In this document: positions 9,582 to 17,454 of the stretch, piece by piece
Layout of the letters: every line of letters starts with the position of its first letter
How positions within the stretch are numbered: position 1 is the first letter of the stretch
DNA from: Desulfobacteraceae bacterium
Lineage (GTDB): Bacteria; Desulfobacterota; Desulfobacteria; Desulfobacterales; ETH-SRB1
NCBI GenBank assembly: GCA_030593145.1
Contig: JAUVHU010000017.1
Location: 1 to 37,455, forward strand
DNA: 37,455 nt
Direction: 5' to 3'
Position numbers and translations under genes: made by a program
The notes under the pieces: model-generated
The model's input: only the letters and a program-made list of their open reading frames with translations
Databases searched by the model: none
What the model was told of the DNA's origin: nothing

Positions 9582-10430
9582 TTACTCTGGATTCAGCATC
9601 ATGTTGTCTATAAGACGAGTTTTACCTATCTTAACAGCAAGCGCCATCAAAGCAGGGCTGTCGATTGTTTCCATATCCACAAGGGTTTCGGGATCACAGA
9701 TTGTGATATAATCTATAGTGGTTCCCATATGTGATTTTATCAATTCTGAAGCTGCGTTAATAATATTTGCCGCATCATTGATGCCGTTTTTAAGAAGTTC
9801 CTGTGCTTTTTTTAATGCTTTGTATATGCACAGGGCATCAATCCTCTGCTCTGATGTAAGGTAAGTGTTCCTTGAGCTCATGGCAAGCCCGTCAGGTTCA
9901 CGCAGTGTCGGAACGCCAACGATATTTATTTCAAAATTCAGGTCGCGAACCATCCGGCGTATGATAATTAGCTGCTGATAGTCCTTTTCACCGAATACGG
10001 CGACATGAGGTTTTACAGTGTTAAACAGTTTTGCGACAACTGTTGCAACCCCTTTAAAAAATGTGGGTCTGGAAATTCCGCAAAGATGGTTTGGCAGTTT
10101 TTCCAACTCAACATATGTTTGAAAATTCCTGGGATATAGCTCTTTCTCATCAGGAGTAAAAATTACATCAACCCCACTTTTTTCTGCCAAATCAAAATCC
10201 CTGTCAAGGTTTCTGGGGTATGATTCAAAATCTTCTCCAGGGCTAAACTGGGCAGGATTGACAAAAATGCTAACAACCAGATTGTCTCCGAGCTCACGCC
10301 CTTTTCTGATAAGGGATAGATGTCCTTCATGCAAAAAACCCATGGTCGGAACAAAGGCAATTGTTTTGCCAAGACTACGCATCAGGTCGGAGTGTTCCTG
10401 CATTTCTCTTGATTCAGCAATTATTTTAAT
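9582..10430 (-). CDS. panC: Pantoate--beta-alanine ligase, apparent ATT start
   Basis: Joins pantoate and beta-alanine to give pantothenate, using ATP through a pantoyl adenylate. Visible landmarks are [15 protein letters not shown] (HxGH signature), [36 protein letters not shown] and the C-terminal GKTRLIDN. The first ATG (10403) leaves out the beta strand that opens the family. Upstream codons continue the protein without an in-frame ATG, GTG or TTG, but an ATT at 10430 is preceded by GAGG at 8 bases and gives [10 protein letters not shown], matching the usual MKII...EM N-terminus. The product would be 282 residues, the normal length. A lost ATG or sequencing error is the alternative. First gene of panC-metK-ahcY. 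Confidence 0.93.
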   Translation of the reverse strand: MKIIAESREMQEHSDLMRSLGKTIAFVPTMGFLHEGHLSLIRKGRELGDNLVVSIFVNPAQFSPGEDFESYPRNLDRDFDLAEKSGVDVIFTPDEKELYPRNFQTYVELEKLPNHLCGISRPTFFKGVATVVAKLFNTVKPHVAVFGEKDYQQLIIIRRMVRDLNFEINIVGVPTLREPDGLAMSSRNTYLTSEQRIDALCIYKALKKAQELLKNGINDAANIINAASELIKSHMGTTIDYITICDPETLVDMETIDSPALMALAVKIGKTRLIDNMMLNPE

Positions 10431-10495
10431 GGGTTGTACCTCAAATAGAAAAAATCCGCAAAAAACAGATAGCGAAAATAATAGATCTAAGATTT

Positions 10496-10524
10496 TTTAT
10501 AATAGAAATGTTTTTTTAAAACAA
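10496..10524 (-). promoter_or_regulatory. Candidate sigma70-type promoter for panC
   Basis: On the minus strand, TTGTTT (10519-10524) and TATAAA (10496-10501) are separated by 17 bp, about 65 bp before the proposed panC start. A second option is TTGACA at 10536-10541 with an AT-rich -10 box 17 bp further on. Both read toward panC-metK-ahcY. Confidence 0.4.
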
Positions 10525-10570
10525 GGGCAGATAAATGTCAACTTAATCTGCTTTATCAGGAAGGTAGACT

Positions 10571-10761
10571 TGACGGTCTCGTAAAAAGTCTTTTGTGAAC
10601 GGCTTTGAGCATTTTGGGGAAAAAGCAATTGAGATGTTCATCGTCAAGAAATGCAAGCTGTTTGAGGCCGTCAGGCCGAGTTCTTGCATTTTAGATGAAC
10701 ATTTCAATTGCGCCCAAAATGGTCATGAAGTGAACAAAATCGACTTGTTACGAGTTCATCA
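10571..10761. repeat. Family A 191-bp palindromic element, copy 3
   Basis: Full length, with termini TGACGGTCTCGTAAAAAGTC and GACTTGTTACGAGTTCATCA. The central hairpin is conserved; the covarying pair is G10631-C10705. It lies upstream of the panC promoter candidates inside the 628-bp gap between panC and fmdB. The remainder of that gap holds a possible small gene (10793-10939) and a candidate fmdB promoter. Confidence 0.92.
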
Positions 10762-10792
10762 GGCTTGAGACCTTTTCAAAACCTACAACAAT

Positions 10793-10939
10793 TTATTCGG
10801 CCTTATCTTTTTCTTTATTTTTTTCTGTCAACTGACAGGCATTCCGCATTCAGGTGGAAATGCCAAGCTTAGGAAGAATATAAAGCTGCATGAGAAAATA
10901 AAAACCGACAATCAGCAGTATAATTAGTGTTGATTTCAT
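10793..10939 (-). CDS. Candidate 48-aa membrane-anchored selenoprotein (TGA recoded), or a 29-aa peptide
   Basis: From the ATG at 10939 the frame encodes a hydrophobic anchor (about residues 4-21), then LPKLGIST, then TGA at 10852-10850. If the TGA is read as selenocysteine, the frame continues for 18 more codons as U-MRNAC-QLTEKNK... to TAA at 10793, giving a U-x4-C pair just outside the membrane. Directly after the TGA, CTGTC-AGTT-GACAG forms a perfect 5-bp hairpin about 16 bases downstream, with G in the second loop position, as expected for a bacterial SECIS element. There is no strong Shine-Dalgarno sequence, which weakens the case. If TGA is a stop, a 29-residue membrane peptide remains. 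I do not know the family, and no sel genes are in the window. Confidence 0.35.
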
Positions 10940-10972
10940 TCTGAGTGGTTACAAGATAATTTATTATTGATT

Positions 10973-11000
10973 TTGACGGTAAAGCCAGTATTAATATGTA
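10973..11000 (+). promoter_or_regulatory. Candidate promoter for fmdB-pgeF
   Basis: TTGACG (10973-10978) and TATGTA (10995-11000) are separated by 16 bp, about 60 bp before the fmdB start codon. A perfect palindrome, CTTTGCAAAG (11015-11024), lies in the presumed leader. Confidence 0.4.
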
Positions 11001-11058
11001 TATTACATTGAGACCTTTGCAAAGATATCTTTTTAGCGAACCCTAAGGGGAAAAATTT

Positions 11059-11253
11059 ATGCCAATATATGAATATAAATGTGAAAAATGCAACCATTCT
11101 TTTGAGAAACTTGTTTTCATCAGCGACAGAAAAGTAGTGGTTTGTCCCAAATGCAACGATAAGCATGTAAAAAAGCTTTTAAGCTCTACCTGCTTTATCA
11201 GCAGCTCTGGCAGTGGCGGTTGCTCAACAGGGGCTTCATCAAGCTTCTCCTGA
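11059..11253 (+). CDS. FmdB family zinc-ribbon protein
   Basis: A 64-residue FmdB-type putative regulatory zinc ribbon. The family N-terminus MPIYEYKCEKCNHSFE is present, and Cys8, Cys11, Cys29 and Cys32 (C-x2-C...C-x2-C) form a zinc site. The tail is the usual Ser/Gly-rich disordered stretch (47-64), here with two extra Cys. AGGGG lies upstream of the ATG at 11059. The biochemical function of the family is unclear; it is named after a formamidase-operon regulator. It precedes pgeF by 65 bp on the same strand. Confidence 0.9.
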   Translation: MPIYEYKCEKCNHSFEKLVFISDRKVVVCPKCNDKHVKKLLSSTCFISSSGSGGCSTGASSSFS

Positions 11254-11318
11254 ACCTGATAGATTCTTGTGGCGGTCAGCCACATCTGGTAAAATAGAAT
11301 CACAAAGGAGCCAGCAGG

Positions 11319-12092
11319 ATGATTTTAAGGCAAAAAAAAGGGATTTCATTTTTTCAGTTTCCGCATATTGGTAAATTTGCGAATATCCGGCATGGGATCT
11401 TTACAAGGGAGTCTGGTTGCAGCAGAAACGCTTTCCAAAGCCTGAACATTAGTTTTGATATTGGAGACGATCACAAAAATGTGGAGAAAAACAGGCGGAT
11501 TATATCAAAATGTATCGGGGGAAAAGATCTTGTTTTTTTAAAACAGGTACATGCGGCAACTGTTCTGATATTTTCAAAAAATGATAAAACAAATAAGATT
11601 AATGGCGCTTCCGGTTCTCCCCTTATCGGAGATGCCATGGTTACCGATATCCCCAATAAATATCTTGTTGTACAGGCAGCCGACTGTCAATCTGTTTTAA
11701 TGTATGATCCGGTTAGACGCGTAGTGGCAAATGTTCATTCCGGCTGGCGCGGAAGCATAAACAATGTTATAGGTCATACAATAAATGCGATGGAGCGCTT
11801 TGGCTGCAATTCAAATAATATTATTGCGGGCATAGGCCCCTCTCTTGGTCCATGTTGTGCGCAATTTGTTAATTATAAAAATGAAATCCCAGATGTATTC
11901 TGGCAATACAAAGACAGGTTAGATCATTTTGATTTTTGGTCCATAAGCCGGGATCAGCTTTGCAACGCAGGTGTATTAATTGAAAATATCCATATAAGCA
12001 GAATATGCTCCAAGTGTAACACAGATCTCTTTTTTTCTTTTCGTGAAAAGAGAACTACAGGCAGGTTTGCGTCTGTTATTGGATTAAAATGA
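11319..12092 (+). CDS. pgeF: Laccase-domain purine nucleoside phosphorylase-like protein (YfiH/PgeF family)
   Basis: A 257-residue YfiH-family protein, formerly called multicopper polyphenol oxidase. Characterised members have purine nucleoside phosphorylase/adenosine deaminase activities, and PgeF also edits peptidoglycan precursors. Metal and catalytic landmarks are KQVHAATV, AADCQSVLMYDP, HSGWRGSINNVIG and GPSLGPCCAQF, with a C-terminal SRICSKCNTDLFFSFR...TGRFASVIGL. AAAGGAG stands upstream of the ATG at 11319. It is probably cotranscribed with fmdB. Cytosolic; no signal peptide. Confidence 0.92.
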   Translation: MILRQKKGISFFQFPHIGKFANIRHGIFTRESGCSRNAFQSLNISFDIGDDHKNVEKNRRIISKCIGGKDLVFLKQVHAATVLIFSKNDKTNKINGASGSPLIGDAMVTDIPNKYLVVQAADCQSVLMYDPVRRVVANVHSGWRGSINNVIGHTINAMERFGCNSNNIIAGIGPSLGPCCAQFVNYKNEIPDVFWQYKDRLDHFDFWSISRDQLCNAGVLIENIHISRICSKCNTDLFFSFREKRTTGRFASVIGLK

Positions 12093-12153
12093 CGTGATTG
12101 TTCAGCCACAGATTTACACAGATGAACGCAGATAGGTTTAAATACAGTAATCA

Positions 12154-12288
12154 CTCAGGCACAGAGTGGCAAAGGCACAGTGGCACAAAGAAAAATAAAA
12201 ACATATAGAGATTTGCAGGTTCGGCAAAAATCAATGACTTCAGGCAAGCCAACTATGCGCCTTTGTGCCTCTGCCACTCTGTGCCTGA
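12154..12288. repeat. Palindrome with arms of tandem octamers (GGCACARA type)
   Basis: The left arm contains four octamers, 12158-12189 (consensus GGCACARA, one diverged to GTGGCAAA). The right arm, 12260-12288, is their reverse complement (CCTTTGTGCCTCTGCC...). About 70 bp of spacer lies between. This element explains most of the 305-bp gap between pgeF and the pyrK-like gene; a small open frame across it is an artefact. Confidence 0.8.
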
Positions 12289-12397
12289 ATAGTATAAAAT
12301 TTGTATATGATAATAAAAGAAAAAACATCAGTGATGATCAGCGTAAATCGGCGGCTGAATAGTTGCAAAATGACTTTATACTCAGGAACGGATTGAT

Positions 12398-13198
12398 ATG
12401 GTTCAGGAAAAAGTTCGGGTTTTGTGGAACAAAAAGGTTAGTTCTTCGTGTTACAAAATCGGTTTAGAGTGCGGCAGGAAATATCTGGAGGCAAAACCAG
12501 GACAATTTATAATGTTGCGCCTGCCGGAACAGCCTGTTCCATTTCTTCGACGCCCTTTTTCCATACACAGACTGATTAAAAAAGATGACCGAATAGAGGG
12601 CATCGAACTCCTTTACAAGGTTGTAGGTGCAAGCACTGAAAAGCTTTCCGGATACAAGGTGGGCGATTATGTAGACATTGTTGGCCCTTTAGGCACAGGC
12701 TTTTCTGTGCCGGATAATTATCGCCGCATATTTATTATAGGAGGCGGAATCGGTATTGCCCCGCTGCTTTTTCTGGCTTTGGCCCTTGATGAAAAAGGTG
12801 TCGACCTTTCGAGCAGCACACTGTTTTTGGGTGGAAGAACAAAGGATGACATTCTGTGTAAAGATGATTTTGCCCGCCTTAAACTAAGAGTTCAAATTAT
12901 TACTAACGATGGAAGTTCAGGAGAAAAAGGGCTTGTAACCGATCTTCTTGAAAAGGGGATAAAGGAGAAAAAACCGGATATTATTTGCGCATGTGGTCCT
13001 TTTGCAATGCTGAGATCTGTCGCGCGGATCGCAGAGACATATTCAGTGCCCTGCCGGATTTCTATTGAAACAATAATGGCTTGCGGTATTGGAGCATGCT
13101 TAGGATGCGCTATCGAAAGTAAGAACAAATCAGGAAAATATTTACATGTTTGTATGGATGGGCCGGTTTTCGATGCAAATATGCTTAAAATATCATAA
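12398..13198 (+). CDS. pyrK: Dihydroorotate dehydrogenase electron transfer subunit (PyrK-type)
   Basis: An FAD and 2Fe-2S protein passing electrons between NAD(H) and a partner dehydrogenase. The 266 residues are ordered as an FAD domain (1-105) with LRRPFSIHR near 49-57 and LLYKVVGASTEKLS; a nucleotide-binding domain with GGGIGIAPLLFLA near 115-127; and a C-terminal cluster, C229-x4-C234-x2-C237-x14-C252, in MACGIGACLGC...HVCMDGPVF. All four cluster ligands are present. The usual partner pyrD is not in the window; it may lie elsewhere, or the subunit may serve another flavoprotein. A weak AGGA precedes the ATG at 12398. Confidence 0.92.
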   Translation: MVQEKVRVLWNKKVSSSCYKIGLECGRKYLEAKPGQFIMLRLPEQPVPFLRRPFSIHRLIKKDDRIEGIELLYKVVGASTEKLSGYKVGDYVDIVGPLGTGFSVPDNYRRIFIIGGGIGIAPLLFLALALDEKGVDLSSSTLFLGGRTKDDILCKDDFARLKLRVQIITNDGSSGEKGLVTDLLEKGIKEKKPDIICACGPFAMLRSVARIAETYSVPCRISIETIMACGIGACLGCAIESKNKSGKYLHVCMDGPVFDANMLKIS

Positions 13199-13205
13199 AA
13201 GCTCA

Positions 13206-13339
13206 GCCACTAAGTCACAAAGGCACAAAAGGACTTTATTTTTAAAGCGTTATCAAAAAAAGAAAAAAGTTGTAAATGCAGCATATACTGTACATTAAGA
13301 ATTATATTATAATCTTGGTGTCTTAGTGCCTTTGTGGCC
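13206..13339. repeat. Palindrome with arms of tandem octamers (CACAAAGG type)
   Basis: The left arm (13208-13231) is three 8-mers of consensus CACWAARG. The right arm (13313-13336) is three 8-mers in reverse complement (TCTTGGTG, TCTTAGTG, CCTTTGTG). About 80 bp of AT-rich spacer lies between. It directly follows the pyrK-like gene. Confidence 0.8.
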
Positions 13340-13357
13340 GAACTTTTACAAAATAGC

Positions 13358-13387
13358 TTGACAACGTATTAATATATTATGTATATA
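13358..13387 (+). promoter_or_regulatory. Candidate promoter for fusA
   Basis: A consensus TTGACA lies at 13358-13363, with TATATA at 13382-13387 (18-bp spacer) or TATAAT at 13384-13389 (20 bp). It lies about 90 bp before the fusA start, which leaves room for the leader hairpin. Confidence 0.55.
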
Positions 13388-13408
13388 ATTCGTTTTCAAA
13401 TTTTATCG

Positions 13409-13450
13409 AAAATCCCCGTCTGGATTAAGGTATTCTGAATGAGGGATTTT
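13409..13450 (+). terminator. Terminator-like leader hairpin (possible attenuator) before fusA
   Basis: AAAATCCC (13409-13416) pairs with GGGATTTT (13443-13450), which runs into TTTATTT. An 8-bp stem with a T tract between promoter and start codon looks like an intrinsic terminator or attenuator, but the 26-base loop is large. Alternatively it is only a leader structure. Confidence 0.35.
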
Positions 13451-13476
13451 TTTATTTATCACAGGAAGAAAAGATT

Positions 13477-15564
13477 ATGGGTTACGACGTAAAGAAGCTT
13501 AGAAACATTGGAATCAGCGCTCACATAGATTCGGGCAAAACCACTCTTACTGAAAGAATTCTATTTTACACCAAGCGGATATATGCCATCCACGATGTTA
13601 AAGGAAAGGATGGGGTCGGCGCTACCATGGATTCTATGGAGCTTGAAAAGGAGCGCGGCATCACAATAGCTTCTGCCGCAACATACTGCGAATGGAATAA
13701 CCATGAAATAAATATTATCGATACACCCGGCCATGTTGATTTTACAATCGAGGTTGAACGGTCTCTTAGAGTGCTTGATGGGGCTATACTGGTTTTATGC
13801 GCCGTGGGTGGTGTTCAATCCCAGTCTATCACCGTCGACCAGCAAATGAAAAGGTATAAAGTGCCTTGCATTGCTTTTATCAACAAATGCGACAGAAGCG
13901 GTTCAAATCCTTTTCGTGTAATTGACCAGCTTAAGGAAAAACTGGGACACAATGCTGTAGCAATGCAGATCCCTATCGGGCTTGAAGCGGATTTAGAAGG
14001 CGTTATCGACCTTGTTTCCATGAAAGCTTTTTATTTTGATGGCGATAATGGAGAAAATGTTCGCATTGAAGACATTCCGGAAAATCTCCTTGCCGAATCA
14101 ATGGATAGACGGGAAGAACTCATTGATGCGGCTTCGATGTATTCAGATGAACTTACAGATGTGATTCTCGAAGAAAAAGAAATAACAGAAGAACTGATTA
14201 TCGATGCGGTGCGAAAAGGAACTCTTACCCGTGAAATGACACCGGTTTTCATGGGATCAGCATATAAAAACAAGGGTGTTCAGCCTCTTCTTAACGCTGT
14301 TACAAAACTTTTGCCATGCCCGTCTGATGTGGAAAACGAGGCCCTTGATATGGACAACGATGAGGCGTCTGTTATCCTGGAAAGTGATCCGCAAAAACCT
14401 GTTGTTGCTCTTGCCTTTAAACTGGAAGAGGGGCAGTATGGTCAGCTTACATATATACGCGTATATCAGGGTACGATTGCCAAAGGAACAACTGTATATA
14501 ATGTACGTAGCGGGAAAAAAGTCAAGATTGGCAGGGTTGTTCGCATGCATGCGGACAACATGGAAGATATTAAAAAAATACCCGCAGGATATATCGGAGC
14601 GCTGTTTGGCATCGATTGCGCTTCAGGAGACACCTTTACAACTCCTGGAGTCAACCTGAGCATGACATCCATGTTTGTTCCCGATCCGGTGATTTCCCTT
14701 TCTATTGTACCAAATGATAACAAGGCCCGCATTAACATGTCCAAAGCTTTGGGCCGGTTTACAAAAGAAGACCCTACTTTTAAAACATACGTGGACGATG
14801 AAACCAACGATACGATCATCCAGGGTATGGGAGAATTACACCTTGAAGTATATGTTGAACGCATGCGCAGGGAATACGACGCAGAAGTTACAACCGGCAG
14901 GCCCCGTGTGGCTTACAGGGAAACCATCACAAGGAAAGCCGAATTTAACTATATACATAAAAAACAAACAGGCGGCGCCGGACAGTATGGCAGGGTGGCA
15001 GGCTACATGGAACCTGTAACAGAGGAAGATTTTATGTTTGAGAACAAGATAGTTGGAGGAAAAATTCCAACCCAGTTTATCTCCTCATGTGAAAAAGGCT
15101 TCAGGCTATGCCTTGCAAAAGGTCCAAAAATGGAGTTTCCTGTTACCGGTGTAAAGGTAACTATTAATGATGGAGCATCACATGCTGTTGATTCTTCTGA
15201 AATGGCATTTCAAGCGGCTGCGCGTGGAGCCTTTTTAGAAGGATACGCCAAAGCCAAAGCGGTTATTCACGAGCCGATAATGAAAGTCGTTGTCGAAACT
15301 CCCACCGATTTCCAGGGAGCCGCCATGTCGCTTTTAAATCAACGAAGAGGGATGATTGTAGGTTCACAGGACGAAGGTACCCAGTCTGTTATTGAAGCAA
15401 ATGTGCCATTAGCCGAAATGTTCGGCTTTTCAACTGTCTTAAGATCATCAACCCAGGGCAAAGCGCAATTTACCATGGAATTAGGCAGTTACAAACAGGT
15501 GCCGCAATCAGTTGCGGAAGAGTTGATTAAAAAAGCAGAAAGTGAAAAAAAGAGTAAGGCCTAA
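13477..15564 (+). CDS. fusA: Elongation factor G, spirochaete/planctomycete/delta (spd) type
   Basis: A GTPase that drives ribosomal translocation. The 695-residue protein has the standard five-domain layout: [15 protein letters not shown]-loop near 15-28, [10 protein letters not shown] switch region, [18 protein letters not shown], then domains II-V with [14 protein letters not shown] and [11 protein letters not shown]. The D-S-G-K in the P-loop and [23 protein letters not shown] resemble the mitochondrial EF-G1/spdEFG1 group rather than the classical str-operon EF-G (AHIDAGKTTTTER). No rps or tuf genes are beside it, which fits a non-str copy. A second EF-G elsewhere in the genome is likely. 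It is followed 15 bp later by a P-loop gene. Confidence 0.95.
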   Translation: MGYDVKKLRNIGISAHIDSGKTTLTERILFYTKRIYAIHDVKGKDGVGATMDSMELEKERGITIASAATYCEWNNHEINIIDTPGHVDFTIEVERSLRVLDGAILVLCAVGGVQSQSITVDQQMKRYKVPCIAFINKCDRSGSNPFRVIDQLKEKLGHNAVAMQIPIGLEADLEGVIDLVSMKAFYFDGDNGENVRIEDIPENLLAESMDRREELIDAASMYSDELTDVILEEKEITEELIIDAVRKGTLTREMTPVFMGSAYKNKGVQPLLNAVTKLLPCPSDVENEALDMDNDEASVILESDPQKPVVALAFKLEEGQYGQLTYIRVYQGTIAKGTTVYNVRSGKKVKIGRVVRMHADNMEDIKKIPAGYIGALFGIDCASGDTFTTPGVNLSMTSMFVPDPVISLSIVPNDNKARINMSKALGRFTKEDPTFKTYVDDETNDTIIQGMGELHLEVYVERMRREYDAEVTTGRPRVAYRETITRKAEFNYIHKKQTGGAGQYGRVAGYMEPVTEEDFMFENKIVGGKIPTQFISSCEKGFRLCLAKGPKMEFPVTGVKVTINDGASHAVDSSEMAFQAAARGAFLEGYAKAKAVIHEPIMKVVVETPTDFQGAAMSLLNQRRGMIVGSQDEGTQSVIEANVPLAEMFGFSTVLRSSTQGKAQFTMELGSYKQVPQSVAEELIKKAESEKKSKA

Positions 15565-15579
15565 AAAGAGGAGCTAACT

Positions 15580-16278
15580 ATGTTAAATATAGACATTATT
15601 CTTAACAACCCGTTTAAAGCCATGGGATATGACAACGAAGACCTAATTCCTGAAGGTGGTTTTGGAGCTGTGCTTGCACGTGCCGGTGTAGGCAAAACAG
15701 CCTTTCTGGTGCAGCTTGCCTTAAGAGCCCTTCTTAGAAATAAAAATGTTTTGCATGTCAGCCTGGATGATCCGGTAAACAAAGTCGGCCTCTGGTACAA
15801 AGAGGTCTTTAATAATCTTGTAAAACAATACAACATAAAGCAGTCAAACCAGCTCTGGGAAGCCATGCTGCCGCATAGATTCATAATGACTTTTAAGGCT
15901 GAAGGTTTTAGTGTGCCAACGCTTGAAGAAAGGATGACCGACCTGTCTGAACAGGATATATTCTCCCCGCAAATAGTTGTTATTGATGGTTTCCTCTTCG
16001 ATGAATCTGCTCAAAAATGGCTTTCCGACCTGAAAGCCATTGCCAGGAAACTGTCGTTGCATGTCTGGTTTGCCATGCGCACACATCGACACGAAGAACC
16101 TGCTTCTGACGGTATGCCGGTCCCTTTTTCGAATGTTTCCGATCTGTTTGACACAGTTATTCAATTACAGCCCAAGGGCAAAGAAATTCATGTGCTGTCT
16201 TTAAAGGGAGGGACATCTACTTCAGATTCTTCAGCACTATGCCTTGATCCTTCCACTATGCTGATAAAAAAGCAGTAA
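15580..16278 (+). CDS. RecA/KaiC-like P-loop ATPase of unknown role
   Basis: A 232-residue cytoplasmic P-loop protein. Walker A is ARAGVGKT (33-40), followed by a helix of AFLVQLALRAL; Walker B is QIVVIDGF (131-138). HVSLDDP near 59-65 and the later VWFAMRTHR strand resemble RecA/DnaB-like ASCE ATPases. There is no partner domain, signal peptide or membrane segment. GAGGAG stands 7 bases before the ATG at 15580, and the gene begins 15 bp after fusA, so the two are probably cotranscribed. Function cannot be assigned; proximity suggests a role in translation or its regulation, but that is only inference. Confidence 0.75.
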   Translation: MLNIDIILNNPFKAMGYDNEDLIPEGGFGAVLARAGVGKTAFLVQLALRALLRNKNVLHVSLDDPVNKVGLWYKEVFNNLVKQYNIKQSNQLWEAMLPHRFIMTFKAEGFSVPTLEERMTDLSEQDIFSPQIVVIDGFLFDESAQKWLSDLKAIARKLSLHVWFAMRTHRHEEPASDGMPVPFSNVSDLFDTVIQLQPKGKEIHVLSLKGGTSTSDSSALCLDPSTMLIKKQ

Positions 16279-16307
16279 CTACTTAGCCTGACTACGTGAG
16301 TAGTTAC
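16275..16307. other. Hairpin overlapping the stop of the P-loop ATPase gene
   Basis: GTAACTACTTA (16275-16285) pairs with TGAGTAGTTAC (16297-16307) in an 11-bp stem with one wobble. On the plus strand no T run follows; on the minus strand it runs into TGCTTTTTTATC. It may serve as a transcript-end structure. A weaker inverted repeat, GGCTGTG/CACAGCC, follows around 16350-16380, before rlmN. Confidence 0.4.
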
Positions 16308-16407
16308 AAAAAATATATCTTTTTCTCCCATCCAATAAAAACAACTGTGGCTGTGAAATATATTTTGTGTTCCACAGCCGCGGCTTTACAGTTCAACATA
16401 ACATCTG

Positions 16408-17454
16408 ATGGCACCAGGCAAAACAAATATTATAGATCTTGATATTGAGCAGTTAGTTTCATGGCTCGAAGATCATAATATCAAGCCGTATCGTGCGTCA
16501 CAAATCCTTAAGTGGCTCTACAAGTGGCAGGCAGACTCATTTGACGTGATGACCGATATCAAAAGAGAAATCAGAAAACAACTTTCCCTTAATTTTACCA
16601 TAAAACGCCTTGAAATAACCCGCACTGAAATTTCACAGGATGGCACAAAAAAATATCTCTTTAAACTGGAAGACGGCCAATTTATAGAGAGTGTCCTGAT
16701 CCCGGAAAAAAATCGTTATACCCTCTGCATATCCAGCCAGGTGGGTTGCGCTCAGGGGTGCAAATTTTGCCTCACCGCCAAACAGGGTTTTACGCGAAAT
16801 CTAACAAAAGGTGAAATTGTCGCCCAGATACGCGATATACTAAATGATCAAATCGATCCTGATCATCTTACAAATATCGTATTTATGGGAATGGGTGAGC
16901 CACTGGCAAATTACCGCAATGTAATCAGCGCCTTAAACACTATTACAGACAACCAGTGGGGGCTTGCCTTTGCAAGCCGGAAGGTTACTGTCTCCACTGC
17001 CGGAATCGTATCGAAGCTGCCCAGCCTTGGCTGTGATACAAAGGCTAATCTGGCGATATCACTAAACGCAACGGACAATAAAACCCGCAGTATGCTGATG
17101 CCGATAAACCGGAAGCATCCCATTGAAAAACTGCTTGACGCATGCCGCGGATATCAGTTGCAGCCCCGCCGCAAAATCACATTTGAATATATTCTTATAA
17201 AAGGAATTAACGACTCTCCTGAAGATGCAACCCGCCTTGCAAAACTACTAAGGCCGTTAAAGGCAAAGATCAACCTGATACCGTTCAATGAACATGAAGG
17301 CTGCTCGTTCAAGCGACCGGCAGAATCTATAATTAATGATTTCAGAGAAATCCTGATGAGCAATAATTACACGGTTATTATCCGCCATAGCAAAGGCCAG
17401 GATATCTCGGCTGCGTGCGGTCAGCTTAGAGCAGCTATATCAAACAACTCCTGA
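16408..17454 (+). CDS. rlmN: Dual-specificity 23S rRNA/tRNA adenine-C2 methyltransferase
   Basis: A radical-SAM enzyme that methylates C2 of A2503 in 23S rRNA and A37 of some tRNAs. The 348 residues carry the cluster-binding C114-x3-C118-x2-C121 in QVGCAQGCKFC, FMGMGEPLANY, VTVSTAGIV, LAISLNA and the C-terminal DISAACGQL, whose Cys337 is the second catalytic cysteine. The N-terminal accessory domain (KPYRASQILKWLY) supports the ATG at 16408. Its 3' end overlaps the 3' end of the opposite-strand PP-loop gene by 20 bp. Confidence 0.97.
   Translation: MAPGKTNIIDLDIEQLVSWLEDHNIKPYRASQILKWLYKWQADSFDVMTDIKREIRKQLSLNFTIKRLEITRTEISQDGTKKYLFKLEDGQFIESVLIPEKNRYTLCISSQVGCAQGCKFCLTAKQGFTRNLTKGEIVAQIRDILNDQIDPDHLTNIVFMGMGEPLANYRNVISALNTITDNQWGLAFASRKVTVSTAGIVSKLPSLGCDTKANLAISLNATDNKTRSMLMPINRKHPIEKLLDACRGYQLQPRRKITFEYILIKGINDSPEDATRLAKLLRPLKAKINLIPFNEHEGCSFKRPAESIINDFREILMSNNYTVIIRHSKGQDISAACGQLRAAISNNS

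Noticed and set aside
10936-11303. Minus-strand frames over fmdB
   Set aside because: The plus-strand FmdB zinc ribbon is unambiguous; the opposite frames have no motifs.
12180-12362. 60-residue frame between pgeF and the pyrK-like gene
   Set aside because: Falls across the octamer-armed palindrome and has no ribosome-binding site.
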